NCBI RefSeq assembly: GCF_003073475.1
Contig: NZ_CP029033.1
Coordinates: 2,418,001 to 2,482,000, forward strand
Reading direction: 5' to 3'
DNA length: 64,000 bases
Origin: Actinobaculum sp. 313
Lineage (GTDB): Bacteria; Actinomycetota; Actinomycetes; Actinomycetales; Actinomycetaceae
Shown: positions 46,184 through 55,409 of the stretch, one piece after another
How positions within the stretch are numbered: position 1 is the first letter of the stretch
Layout of the letters: every line of letters starts with the position of its first letter
Position numbers and translations under genes: made by a program
The notes under the pieces: generated by a model
Database searches by the model: none
The model's input: the letters and a program-made list of their open reading frames with translations, nothing else
What the model was told of the DNA's origin: nothing

Positions 46184-46313
46184 CGCACACACTCACGTTC
46201 TCGTCGCCGTCAGACTCAGAAGAAAGAAGTACGGCTAGACAACAGACCTACCCAGGATTACCTTCCCTTGGCTCAGAATAAGCCCTTGAGCAAACGCCGC
46301 AGCCGGGTTGGGT

Positions 46314-48094
46314 TTATTGGTTTTGTCCGTTTTCGCGGGGCTCTCGCCAGTACAGTAGGGGGCGGGAGAACATTTCACGGCGGGTGGCTTCCTCGGCCTC
46401 ACGCCGCTCACGCTCACGGATGCTCTCGGCACCATGGCGGCTCAACCACACCGCATCCAAACGCTTGAGCGCTTCCTCTTTGCGGCGTTCCTCTTCCTGC
46501 GGATCCGGAACCTCCCGACCACGCATAGCAAAACGCACCTCCGGACTCCACTTCCGCTCCCGCTCATCCTTCTTCCGACCAGCACCACGCACACCAGTGC
46601 CACGCACACCAAACTGCTGTGCCTGACCACCCCGGACGCCGCCCATACCACGGCCAGACTGCTGATTCACACCACGCACACCAAACCCACGGGCACCAGC
46701 CTGCTGGGCCTGCCCGCCACGCACACCCGTTCCAGCACGACCCGCACCACGACCGGACTGCTGTCCTTGCTGGCCACCACGCACACCCATCCCGGCGCGG
46801 CCCGTGCCACGGCCACCAGCTGCTTGGCCGCCACGGGCACCGGTCTGCTGGGCCTGCCCGCCACGAACGCCACCCGTGCCACGCATACCGGCCTGTTGTG
46901 CTTGGCCGCCACGCACACCACCAGCACCACGTGCCCCGGTCCCGGTTTCTCTGGTGGCGGTGGCTTGTTGGGGTTGGCCTGATAAGGGGATACGGGTGGG
47001 ACGCATCCCCATCTGCTGCGCATTACTCCACCGCACACCCGCACCACGGGCCAGCCCAGCCGCACCAGCAGCAGCCCCGGCCGCCCCAGCAACACCAGCA
47101 CCACCCGTGGGGTTGTTGTTGTCTTGGAAGGAGAGGCGTCCGGCTTCCCGGACCCGGTCCATCAAATCCCCTCACCCGGACCATACAAATACCGAGCCTC
47201 CGCCGAATCAGCCCTGATCATCCGTCCTTGTGGAGTACCCACCATGCCCTCCACACGCTCACCCGCATACCACGAAAACATCCACGCCAAACTCCCAGAA
47301 ACACCCACACCCGCCGCAACCGCACCCACCGACGGAACAACAGACCCACCACCATCCGACACGTCTAGGTCTGGGTCCGTGTCTGTCGGGCGGCCCTCCG
47401 CCAACGCCGCCGCATACGACGCCCCACCATCAGAGGGCAGGCCCGTCACCGACGAATCCACACCAGACGACGATGGCGGCATGTAGGTCACATAGGACCG
47501 CGGAGCCGCCTTCTCCGAGCGGGGCAGCATACGAATCGCGCGATCCACCTCCTCACCCACATAATCCACCATCCGCCCAGCTTTCTCCTCAAACCCACTA
47601 TCCCGAGCCTCGTAGGCGGCAGTGACATGACTCATACGTGCGTCAATCACCGGTGTTGTCAACCCCGTCGGATCCGCAGACTGCACCTGATGCATCGCCC
47701 GTGATTCCTGCGCATACGCCCCATCCGAGGCCTGCGTGTCCGCACTAATCTCGTTATGCGCCTTCTGCGCTTCAACCACAGCATCACCAACAACTTTGCA
47801 CGAGTCACTCATCGCCTTGGTGTCGTCGGCATGCCGTCCAATCCGGCGCCGGATACCCTCCATCGACTCCCGGAACGCCTCACCCGCCGCGCCACGAATC
47901 CCCAAATCATCCGGATTCATCCGCCGACCAATCGTGCCCCGCAACCCCTCAAAACCCTCACTGATCTTGCCAAGCCGTTTCGACAAGTCATACGCTTGGT
48001 TCGGGTCGAATGCGGCAATATCCTCCAGGCGCCTGCGCTGTTCCCTGCTCGCCATAATCCTCTCCAATCTCCTCGCCGACGATGCTTGGTTCAT
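46314..48094 (-). CDS. T7-associated RGG-repeat protein, module copy 1 (frame break)
   Basis: Paralog of the intact 582-aa protein at 55410-57158. Here the open frame is split: 47162-48094 encodes the helical N-terminal part and 46314-47165 the repeat and C-terminal parts. The junction is at CCCC (47169-47172 on the plus strand); one extra base would fuse GPGEGDLMDRVREAG as in copy 2. The split also creates a TGATG stop-start overlap, so coupled translation of two chains is possible. Layout: helical domain (residues 1-190), a possible TM near 250-280, then Arg-Gly-Gly-Gln repeats, then a charged helix ending REMFSRPLLYWREPRENG. Function unknown. Confidence 0.7.
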
Positions 48095-48174
48095 TTGGCT
48101 TGACTGCCACCGATGACCGCAGCCGGTGACAACTTCTATTCGCGACCCTACAACCCATCCCTACCCGTCCGCTA

Positions 48175-48207
48175 TGGGTATCAATACCCACACCATAGAC
48201 TTGACAA
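48175..48207 (-). promoter_or_regulatory. Promoter with palindromic operator upstream of RGG-repeat gene 1
   Basis: The palindrome TGGGTAT-CA-ATACCCA lies at 48175-48190. On the minus strand TTGTCA (48207-48202), a 17-bp spacer and TTGATA (48184-48179) form a promoter whose -10 box is inside the palindrome. The region also lies upstream of the divergent DUF4352-like gene. The same arrangement recurs at 57239-57271. Confidence 0.65.
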
Positions 48208-48342
48208 ACCCACCCTCCCATGATCTCAACAACAACCAGTAGAGTGAGACGTCCCGCGCCTGCTCACACTCGAGACCTGCACGATGCGGATAAACCTGCA
48301 ACAATCAATACAACGACCAGCAGACCCGACAGGAGACCCGAC

Positions 48343-49101
48343 ATGACCACGCCACCGGCCGGACCACAACCCCCGAACCCCAGTCACTACTCGCACGATG
48401 CGCAAACACAACGAGCCGCCGCCCCACCAAATGCGACGGGACCGGATTCCGCTCGGCAGGGCCTACCCGGCTGGGCCTGGGCGTTCCTTGGTGGCTTGAT
48501 CGTGATCGCCGTCGTGGTCGCAGGGGTCACGATCGCTGGACGCAACCACGCCACACCCACACCGGTCCCCAGTGGTAACACAGTCGGCCCCGCCCCCACG
48601 CCGACCACGACCACACCGGAACCAACCGTTTCACCGACGTCTGGGCCCACCCAGATCGGGGACTGGAGCGTGGAAGTCTTAGAGTACAAGCCCGATGTCA
48701 CCGAGCATTTGACCACCTACGACCCACCCGTAGAGATCACCATCGAGGGCCACCGGTACCTCGGCATCAAACTCCGCGTCACCAACACCGGAGACAGGGC
48801 CGATCCCTATGTAGATGTTGGCGTACGCCTCGACGGATACACCAACGGACACAAACTACACGAGCCGTACTATTTCGAGGTTGGTACTCGCTACAGAGGC
48901 GACGATTACCTTCTCAAGCTTCCGCCGTTGGAGCCCGGCGAGTCCGGGGAAGGCTGGCTGTTCTACCAAGTCCGCGGCGACTTCGAACTGACCACCATCG
49001 AAATGCAAGACACACGCGACCCGAACAACAAGACACCCTGGACCGAAGTCCCCTACCCCGCACCAACAGAGACGACATCAACACCAACCACCACCCCATA
49101 A
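48343..49101 (+). CDS. DUF4352-like single-TM protein, paralog 1
   Basis: A 252-aa membrane-anchored protein. After ~40 disordered residues comes a TM helix (GWAWAFLGGLIVIAVVVAGVTIAG), a Pro/Thr linker, and an outer immunoglobulin-like domain: IGDWSVEVLEYKPDVTEHLTTYDPP, then YLGIKLRVTNTGDRAD, then PPLEPGESGEGWLFYQVRGDFELTTIEM. That pattern (interaction strand, V-x-V-x-N-T-G, L-x-PG-x-S-x-x-G) is the DUF4352/telokin-like type. The C-terminus is a Thr/Pro tail. ATG 48343 follows AGGAGA. It is divergent from RGG-repeat gene 1, as paralog 2 is from RGG-repeat gene 2. Function unknown. Confidence 0.72.
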   Translation: MTTPPAGPQPPNPSHYSHDAQTQRAAAPPNATGPDSARQGLPGWAWAFLGGLIVIAVVVAGVTIAGRNHATPTPVPSGNTVGPAPTPTTTTPEPTVSPTSGPTQIGDWSVEVLEYKPDVTEHLTTYDPPVEITIEGHRYLGIKLRVTNTGDRADPYVDVGVRLDGYTNGHKLHEPYYFEVGTRYRGDDYLLKLPPLEPGESGEGWLFYQVRGDFELTTIEMQDTRDPNNKTPWTEVPYPAPTETTSTPTTTP

Positions 49102-49235
49102 CCCGGGCCGACGAAACCTGGCGGCCAAACTGGTACCAAAAGAAGCGAGGACCGCCTACCAAGCAGGGCAGAAACCGGCCCACACCATCAGCATCCCCAC
49201 CCGCTGCAACCACAAGAATCACGACAACCCACTAC

Positions 49236-50489
49236 GGGGGCTGTTGAGGGTTTGGTTGGCAGTTTTCCTTCTGATTGTTAGGCCGCGTGGGACGCGGCTG
49301 GTTCCAGTGTTGTTTCACTTGCCCAGCGCTCGTTGACGTCTTTTCCTGTGACATGTCCGTTTGATCCAGTGGGTGATCGCGGCCGAGAGCTCGCGGCGGC
49401 TGGCCCAGGACCTGCGGTCGAGAACATTCTTTTGCACGAGGGCGAAGAACGATTCCATCGCAACGTTATCCCCACACGCCCCAACCCTGCCCATCGACCC
49501 AACAGCTTCGTAGGCCCTCAAGGCAGCGCGGAACTTCCTCGAACCGAATTGCCAGCCCCGATCCGAGTGGACGATCACTCCCTGTGGGTAACCTCGTTTC
49601 CTCATCACATCATCAAGCGCTGCCACCGCCAGGGACGCCTTCACCCGCGAACTGGTCGCATAGCCCACGATTCCGCGCGAGCACAGGTCCTTGATCACAC
49701 ACAGGCAGAGCCTTCCCTGGACAGTCCACTGCTCAGTAATATCCGTGACCCACGCAGTATTTGGAGCATCAGCATCAAAGTGCCACTCAAACAGGTCATC
49801 ATGGACCGGAGCACCCGACTTCTTCCCACGCGGCCTACACCTGGTAATCACCGAGAACACCTGAATCTTCGAGCACAACCGCCATACGCGTCGCTCTGAA
49901 AGCCGATAGCCACGATCCGCAAACTCGTCGGCAATGAACCGGTAGCCAAATCCGGGATCATCACTGTAGACCTCACGAATCACCTCGCAGATCTCAGCAT
50001 CTTTCCCTTTCCCGGGCACTAACCTTGTCATGTAGCCACTTACAAAAAGCTTGGCGAAAAAACTTCAGTACCCAAGCCGCGATCATCAAGGTCGCCTTTC
50101 CCTCAGCAATTAGCGCTTCCACGGTCAGGAACATCCTTTTGGGCGGATCGCCTCCTGAGACAAATATGCCGCCACGACACGCAGCACCACATTTTCCATC
50201 TCCAGCTCCCGGATCCGCTTGAGTGCAGCACACATCTCTTTAACAACCGCCAGATCGCTTGACGAGCTCATCCCATGAACATCCAAGCAAGCCTCCGTGA
50301 TCCATTCTTGCAGCAAGGACCGAGAGATCCCCAGATCAACGCACACATACCCCGACTGATCCCTGACTCAACCAGCACAACCGCATCAGCCATGAACTGC
50401 TCACTATAACCTTGCCATAACCAACACCCTTCCCAGCCCCACACCCGCGAAGCAACCCAGACACCAACCAAACCCCCAACAATCCCCCC
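49236..50489 (-). mobile_element. IS3-family insertion sequence, degenerate frames
   Basis: A 1254-bp element with imperfect terminal inverted repeats of about 28 bp (left GGGGGCTGTTGAGGGTTTGG, right complement GGGATTGTTGGGGGTTTGG) and a TAC target duplication at 49233-49235 and 50490-50492. On the minus strand orfA reads YSEQFMADAVVLVESGISRG, breaks at CCCC (50350-50353), and goes on as VCVDLGISRSLLQEWI to MENVVLRVVAAYLSQEAI. The orfB N-terminus (KRMFLTVEALIAEGKATLMIAAWVLKFF is split below) is in another frame from the catalytic part. It sits inside the type VII island between paralog 1 and the lipoprotein genes. Confidence 0.82.
49315..50031 (-). pseudogene. IS3-family transposase OrfB, catalytic part
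   Basis: A 238-aa piece of an rve-type integrase core with the DDE triad: Asp in AWVTDITEQW, Asp in VIVHSDRGWQFGS, and Glu in NVAMESFFALVQKNVLD. The N-terminal HTH part (KATLMIAAWVLKFFRQAFCKW) precedes it in another frame (about 50050-50140), so the gene as read is broken before SDDPGFGYRFIADEF. The ATG at 50031 is only the first in this frame. The C-terminus ends with KRTCHRKRRQRALGK, where relatives have the usual Asn-rich ending. Confidence 0.75.
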
Positions 50490-50647
50490 TACCTGTAAAC
50501 AACAACCCGCTTACACAAAAAACTCGACAAGCTCTCGCCTCCTGGCAGGGCAGACCAGCGACTCGCCCGCGCATGCACATAAAAGCAGAGCTTGGCGCCT
50601 CCGCTTTAGCAGGCTTGCCGCCGCATTACAAGGCGCTCAGGCGTTCA

Positions 50648-51304
50648 TTATGATGAGCTTGCGGATGCCGTCGGCGCGGTCGCGGGCGTGGTCCAGGTGA
50701 TCGAGTCCAGGAACTCGTCGGCGAGGCCGTCCGGCAGGCTGGTCTGCCCCGGAGCCGACGTCAACGTGATCCGCCACAACCCATCATGCCGCCCCACCAA
50801 CCACACCTCGTAATACATGTAACCATTCTTGCCGGCAGTCTCCACATACGAATACCCCCGCGCCTCACTCCCACCAATCACACGCTTCTGAACCTCAGAA
50901 ATCTCACGCCGATCGCCATGGTACTCAATCTCACGCCGCCACCCCATCGCAAACTGATCCAGGTTATACATGCCCGGTTCATCAGAAGACCCCACGGCCT
51001 CAAACAACACATTTGGCGGAATACGCGTCGCCCTGATCGACGCCGCAGTAAAACCCCGGCTCCCATCCTCCGACGCCAAATAATCCATCCCCGGATCCGG
51101 ATCGCGCGGAATCACCGTCCACCCCCGCGGCGCATCCGCATCCATCACATCAGCGTCTCGCTCCGTCGGTGTAAACGTCGCAGTACTCACAACCGTCGGA
51201 GTCTGCCCGCCCCCGGGCACACTCGGCGCACACCCAACCAGTGACACGGCCAACCCACACACCGCCAGAACCACGGCCGCCACGCGACGCGAACACACAC
51301 CCCC
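50648..51304 (-). CDS. Putative lipoprotein, paralog of the next one
   Basis: A 218-aa lipoprotein: signal RRVAAVVLAVCGLAVSLVGC with the lipobox LVGC, a Thr/Pro linker, then one globular domain containing GWTVIPRDPDPGMDYLAS, SEARGYSYVETAGKNGYMYYEVWLVGRHDGLWRITL and GQTSLPDGLADEFLDSITW. The last part matches the next gene closely (VGRHDGLW-x-I, PGQT-x-LP, LD-x2-TW), so the two arose by duplication. I prefer the ATG at 51304 for the signal peptide; the open frame reaches 51346. It is the last gene of a minus-strand operon with the 908-aa protein. The fold recalls LpqN/PsbP-like lipoproteins, with low confidence. Confidence 0.75.
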   Translation of the reverse strand, partial: GGVCSRRVAAVVLAVCGLAVSLVGCAPSVPGGGQTPTVVSTATFTPTERDADVMDADAPRGWTVIPRDPDPGMDYLASEDGSRGFTAASIRATRIPPNVLFEAVGSSDEPGMYNLDQFAMGWRREIEYHGDRREISEVQKRVIGGSEARGYSYVETAGKNGYMYYEVWLVGRHDGLWRITLTSAPGQTSLPDGLADEFLDSITWTTPATAPTASASSS

Positions 51305-51378
51305 CATCACGACCACCATCCCTTCGCTCGCTGCGGCATCACGCACCTACACTCCACTGATACACCCAACCAGAGCAT

Positions 51379-52005
51379 CTACGGCCCCCTCCACGTGACG
51401 GTATCCAAAACCCCATCCAACTCCGGCGGCAACTCCGTCTGACCAGGCTCCGAATACAAGGCAATCGACCACAACCCATCATGCCGACCAACAACCCAAT
51501 ACTCCCAACGCTGCGCCGACCCCGTCGCCTCATCCGTCTGAACGTAGGTGTAGCCGCGAGCCGGATTCCCATCAACAAACCGCGCGGGCAATAGCTGAAC
51601 ATCTGTATACGCGTGATCTCTCATACGTTCACGAATCGTCGGCAGGACAACCTTGTCCAAATCAAACGTATCCTCATCCACCGCATAATACGGCCACATA
51701 ACACTCGGCAGTTTGAGACTAATATGAATCGTCGCAACCTGCTGATCCGTCGACCCATCCGGCGAAACAATCACAACCGGAAACATATCGTTTCCCTTCC
51801 GCTGCAACACCCACCCCTCCGGCACATCCATCTCCACAATATCCGCCACCTCTTCCTCCACCGCCACAAACGTCGACGGCACCAACGGCGTCACATCCGC
51901 AACCTCCGGACGATACACCCCACACGCCGCCAACAACACAGCCAAGGTCGCCGCGCCCACAAACGCGATCACATTCCTGCAGAAGATCCTCGGTCTCCCA
52001 AGCAT
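51379..52005 (-). CDS. Putative lipoprotein, first of a pair
   Basis: A 208-aa lipoprotein with signal NVIAFVGAATLAVLLAAC (lipobox LAAC) and a domain like that of the following gene: MDVPEGWVLQRKGNDMFPVVIVSPDG, GNPARGYTYVQTDEATGSAQRWEYWVVGRHDGLWSIAL, PGQTELPPELDGVLDTVTW. Its start codon overlaps the stop of the 908-aa gene, so they are translationally coupled. It could sit on the outer membrane face to receive or restrain the 908-aa protein, which is inference from position only. Confidence 0.78.
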   Translation of the reverse strand: MLGRPRIFCRNVIAFVGAATLAVLLAACGVYRPEVADVTPLVPSTFVAVEEEVADIVEMDVPEGWVLQRKGNDMFPVVIVSPDGSTDQQVATIHISLKLPSVMWPYYAVDEDTFDLDKVVLPTIRERMRDHAYTDVQLLPARFVDGNPARGYTYVQTDEATGSAQRWEYWVVGRHDGLWSIALYSEPGQTELPPELDGVLDTVTWRGP

Positions 52006-54731
52006 TAGTTATCCCGATCCTCTCCCGTCTTGGCATAGTTATTGTCGTGTTGATAGTCAGCTGTTGCCATTGAAGACTGGATCGAATCCACAGCGGCGTA
52101 GTAGTCCCCCGTTTCGGTGCCTAGCCACCGGAAATAGGCTCTAAACGCCTCCCTTTGTTCAGGCTCCATCTCGTCGAACGACAGGATTGACCCGTCCTCG
52201 AGGTTAAAGAAAATCTCTTCCTCCTCTAACGGATTGTCGGTGTGGTACTCCGCAGGAGTCTTCGCCACATCGTCAAACGACCCGTGCGCGATCATCGACC
52301 GATACAGCCTCTCACGCATGAATCCCTGTGCGCCGCTAACCGCCTCCGCCTTTTCACCGTCCTCTCCTTTATCATCGGACAAGAATGAGTCCAGAACGGG
52401 TGCCACACCATTCGCCTTACCCTGGTCAATGAAGTACTCCACCCACTCACTCTTGATGAGCGGGCCGAACGGGATAGCACCCAACCCTTTCTCGAGAAGT
52501 CCGTTCCATCGGGCGTTGAGTTCTTTGTAGACCGCCTCCTGCTGGTCATTGGCATCTTCCGGCGCCGTAAACAAGGTCTCGAACATGGGAGTCCACCGAT
52601 CAACAACGGCTGACGGCAAGTTATTACCTTCTCCAGAGAAGGCCGCGTCCAACTGTTCGTCGTAGCACATGCCGGAAGCAACGATTAGATTGTCAATTGC
52701 TGGTGCCCTGCCACCTTCCCAATAATCGTCCGTAAGATCATTGGGCGTCCCGTTATCGTTACGCACCGGAGTATCAAAACCCAGATCACGCAGCATTCCA
52801 TTTGCACCGTGCAGCTTAGTGAGTGTTTTCTCATCGAAAGCTACAACAAAATCGTCACCAAAAACCTGAGCCCCATTGAGTTCTCCCCCAGGGAACTTAA
52901 GCGCCAAGGCAATACCCTGAACGTGTGGCGCTAGAATCACCCCTGACCAAGAGCGCAATGCCGAGTTGTTGTGGCCAAACTCATTCTGCCCATCAACATA
53001 GTCACCCGCATGAGCATCCATTCCATCCTGATAGCCGCACATGAACTGCGTCGCGATCTCTGTCGCATCCCGATTAAGCTGACGGCGCGCTTCCCAGGCT
53101 TCGTCGCCAACTACATCCCGATCCAGACCCGGCTCCTTAAAGGTCGCCTGCTGAATGACCTGGCCAAACTGTTCGCCTTCGTCTTGGAAACCGCAATATT
53201 CGCCACTCACTCGTCCGCCAGTGAGATACCGAGTCATATTCTTCGGCTCGTCCTTGGCATCCACTACTCCGTCATGGTTGACATCCATACCCTCAGGGGT
53301 GTCTGAGACAAGGAAACTCTGCACCACGCGTAACCGGCCCTCCTCCAAGTCCGCTAGTACAGGAGTCGCACTATCGGCATCGAAAGCCTCCGGGCGGTCC
53401 ATCAACGTATACAAGGCATGCAACGGGTCACACATAGACTTGTCCAGGCCGAACAAGGACACCGTATCGCTGTAGCCACTGTGCGTCGCCCACGTCAACG
53501 TCTGTGAGTCCCAGAGAACTATATCCTCAGCAACAGACAGGCCCTCACCAGAAGTCGCCTCGAAGAAGGCCGGACCCAACGCCAAATTCGGATTATCGCG
53601 CCCTGCCTCTCCCATCAACTGTGACATGACGGTGTACCCATCTACCGGCTTGGTGAACAGACTCCGACTGCTAATATCCTGCGTGTTAAACGCCGTCCGC
53701 CCCGTTTTCTCCATTGCCTGAAGGAAAGCATCGGTCTGTTCGTCCAGCGTTTGGCCGGAATAGTTCTTCAGCCCGGGCCGCACGATCTCCAATAACGCCT
53801 GCCGCTCAGCATTGCCACCTTCCAGGTTCATCCCACCACTACCCAACACCACCGCGGCACCGGTCCCCCGCAACACATCGTCGAGGACCTCATCATCAAC
53901 ATCGCGCACGACACCCGCACGCACCGAGAACTTCACTAGGTCCTCCGGGGTGACGTACTGCATCAACGCGTTGGCGACGAAGGGATCGGAGAGCTTATCG
54001 CCATACTTCTCGTTGAACTCGGCAACCTCCTCCGCCGTCACCTTCTCATCCAAGATGTACTTCGACATCCTATGCGCATCGGTTTGCGCAAGGTCCCAGG
54101 CCGCCTCACCCGAGACATAGGGCAGATCACCGAACACATTCAACGCCACCTCATCACGCGAACCGGACGGCATTTTCGGATCCACAATCTTGTCCTGCGC
54201 CGCCGCCAACGCCGTCATCGCCGTAGACGCCGCCTCATCCAAAACCTCCAACACACCCCGATACCTATCCTGCAACCTCGACTGTTCCGCCTCCCACTCC
54301 GACTCACACCGCTCACGACGCGTATCCACATACGACTGGGTGTAACCCACATGCGGATTCGCAGCCAGATCGGCTTCTAACCCATCGACCACGTCCAACC
54401 CACGCTCATACGTCTCCTTTGCCGCGTCATAGTCACTCTGCACCCGGCCAACATCCGCAATCGCCTCCAACACCGCATCCCCATACGACCGCAACGCCGT
54501 CGCCGCATCAAGCAACACGTCATACAAGGCCATCGTCTTAGAATGCAATCCCTCAATCTGATCCATATACGCATCGGCAGCCTCACCGGCCCAGCCCGCA
54601 ACACCAGACGACGACGCTGCTCCGACCTGCGTCGCATTAACCTCGTTACCAGCCCGCCCAAACCGATTCGCCGCAAGATAGCACGCCCCTGACGTATCCT
54701 GCGGCACTTCAAAGGTAAACCCGGCCATCAC
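52005..54731 (-). CDS. Large putative type VII substrate, 908 aa, unknown family
   Basis: The N-terminal ~200 residues are long helices with a WXG-like turn (SSGVAGWAGEAADAYMDQIEGLHSKT near residues 41-66), as in WXG100/LXG-type modules of T7 substrates. The rest has no family I know. It contains a calcium-type loop DVNHDGVVDAKDE (near residues 481-493) with the D-x-N-x-DG-x-V-D-x2-DE pattern of dockerin/EF-hand sites, and an acidic C-terminus (DNPLEEEEIFFNLEDGSILSFDEM). There is no signal peptide. It overlaps the 114-aa gene upstream (ATGA) and the lipoprotein gene downstream. Secretion and toxic or adhesive roles are possible but unproven. Confidence 0.7.
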   Translation of the reverse strand: MMAGFTFEVPQDTSGACYLAANRFGRAGNEVNATQVGAASSSGVAGWAGEAADAYMDQIEGLHSKTMALYDVLLDAATALRSYGDAVLEAIADVGRVQSDYDAAKETYERGLDVVDGLEADLAANPHVGYTQSYVDTRRERCESEWEAEQSRLQDRYRGVLEVLDEAASTAMTALAAAQDKIVDPKMPSGSRDEVALNVFGDLPYVSGEAAWDLAQTDAHRMSKYILDEKVTAEEVAEFNEKYGDKLSDPFVANALMQYVTPEDLVKFSVRAGVVRDVDDEVLDDVLRGTGAAVVLGSGGMNLEGGNAERQALLEIVRPGLKNYSGQTLDEQTDAFLQAMEKTGRTAFNTQDISSRSLFTKPVDGYTVMSQLMGEAGRDNPNLALGPAFFEATSGEGLSVAEDIVLWDSQTLTWATHSGYSDTVSLFGLDKSMCDPLHALYTLMDRPEAFDADSATPVLADLEEGRLRVVQSFLVSDTPEGMDVNHDGVVDAKDEPKNMTRYLTGGRVSGEYCGFQDEGEQFGQVIQQATFKEPGLDRDVVGDEAWEARRQLNRDATEIATQFMCGYQDGMDAHAGDYVDGQNEFGHNNSALRSWSGVILAPHVQGIALALKFPGGELNGAQVFGDDFVVAFDEKTLTKLHGANGMLRDLGFDTPVRNDNGTPNDLTDDYWEGGRAPAIDNLIVASGMCYDEQLDAAFSGEGNNLPSAVVDRWTPMFETLFTAPEDANDQQEAVYKELNARWNGLLEKGLGAIPFGPLIKSEWVEYFIDQGKANGVAPVLDSFLSDDKGEDGEKAEAVSGAQGFMRERLYRSMIAHGSFDDVAKTPAEYHTDNPLEEEEIFFNLEDGSILSFDEMEPEQREAFRAYFRWLGTETGDYYAAVDSIQSSMATADYQHDNNYAKTGEDRDN

Positions 54732-55072
54732 TCGTTCTCCTCGCCACTCATACGCGCTTCAAGATCCAAATACGACTGCGACTCCGTAGACTCCGTCTCA
54801 TCAAAATTCGCTACCGCACCATCCGTGCCCGACCCCAAAATCGCACACGCATCAGAAAACTCAGCCACCACATCACGCATCATCCGCTTAAACGCCACAA
54901 CCCTGCCAGGCATCTGTTTCGTCTTCGGACCCACACCAGAAGGCGTGTCAGACACGCACTCATCAACATCCGTGGCCTCAATCAACGCAGAAATCGCACC
55001 AAACGTATCCGCATCATGCCAGTTCTCGTTCGCGGCAACCCCCACCGCTTCACGATCAAACTCGATACTCAT
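54728..55072 (-). CDS. Small helical partner of the 908-aa protein
   Basis: A 114-aa acidic protein beginning MSIEFDREAVGVAANENW, mostly helical with a loop at SDTPSGVGPKTKQMPG. The start at 55072 follows GAGGGAGA; an open frame reaches 55114. Its stop overlaps the start of the 908-aa gene. In Firmicutes, LXG effectors are commonly preceded by small helical targeting partners, and this gene has the same position and size. There is no WXG motif. Function inferred only from context. The 55115-55409 gap upstream holds no recognised feature. Confidence 0.68.
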   Translation of the reverse strand: MSIEFDREAVGVAANENWHDADTFGAISALIEATDVDECVSDTPSGVGPKTKQMPGRVVAFKRMMRDVVAEFSDACAILGSGTDGAVANFDETESTESQSYLDLEARMSGEENE

Positions 55073-55409
55073 CGCTATGTCTCCCTCGCCACAGCTTTCT
55101 AGAGTATTCCACAACTATATAGAGACCGAACCAACCCGCTCAGCGGTCCTTCGTCCCACGTTCCAACCAACCCGCTCACCCCGACGGTCCACACGCCCAC
55201 ACCAAGGAACGCGAGGCACACCCCAGGGACAATTCCCGCACGCACCCCGACTGGCACCTGTTTCCACGCCCCGGCCAGCACGCCACAGGCCACAGACCCA
55301 CATACTCATGGCACCCGCCCCCGCACCACCGGATCAACCAACCGCCTAACCGGGCCGACGGGCACACATGCCCGCGGGCACCGGGAGCCGTGACTGCTAC
55401 ATGCCGGTG

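Noticed and set aside
46434-47368. His/Pro/Thr-rich plus-strand frames opposite the RGG-repeat gene
   Set aside because: They are the complement of the Gly/Arg repeats, and the same shadows appear opposite the intact copy at 55390-56758.
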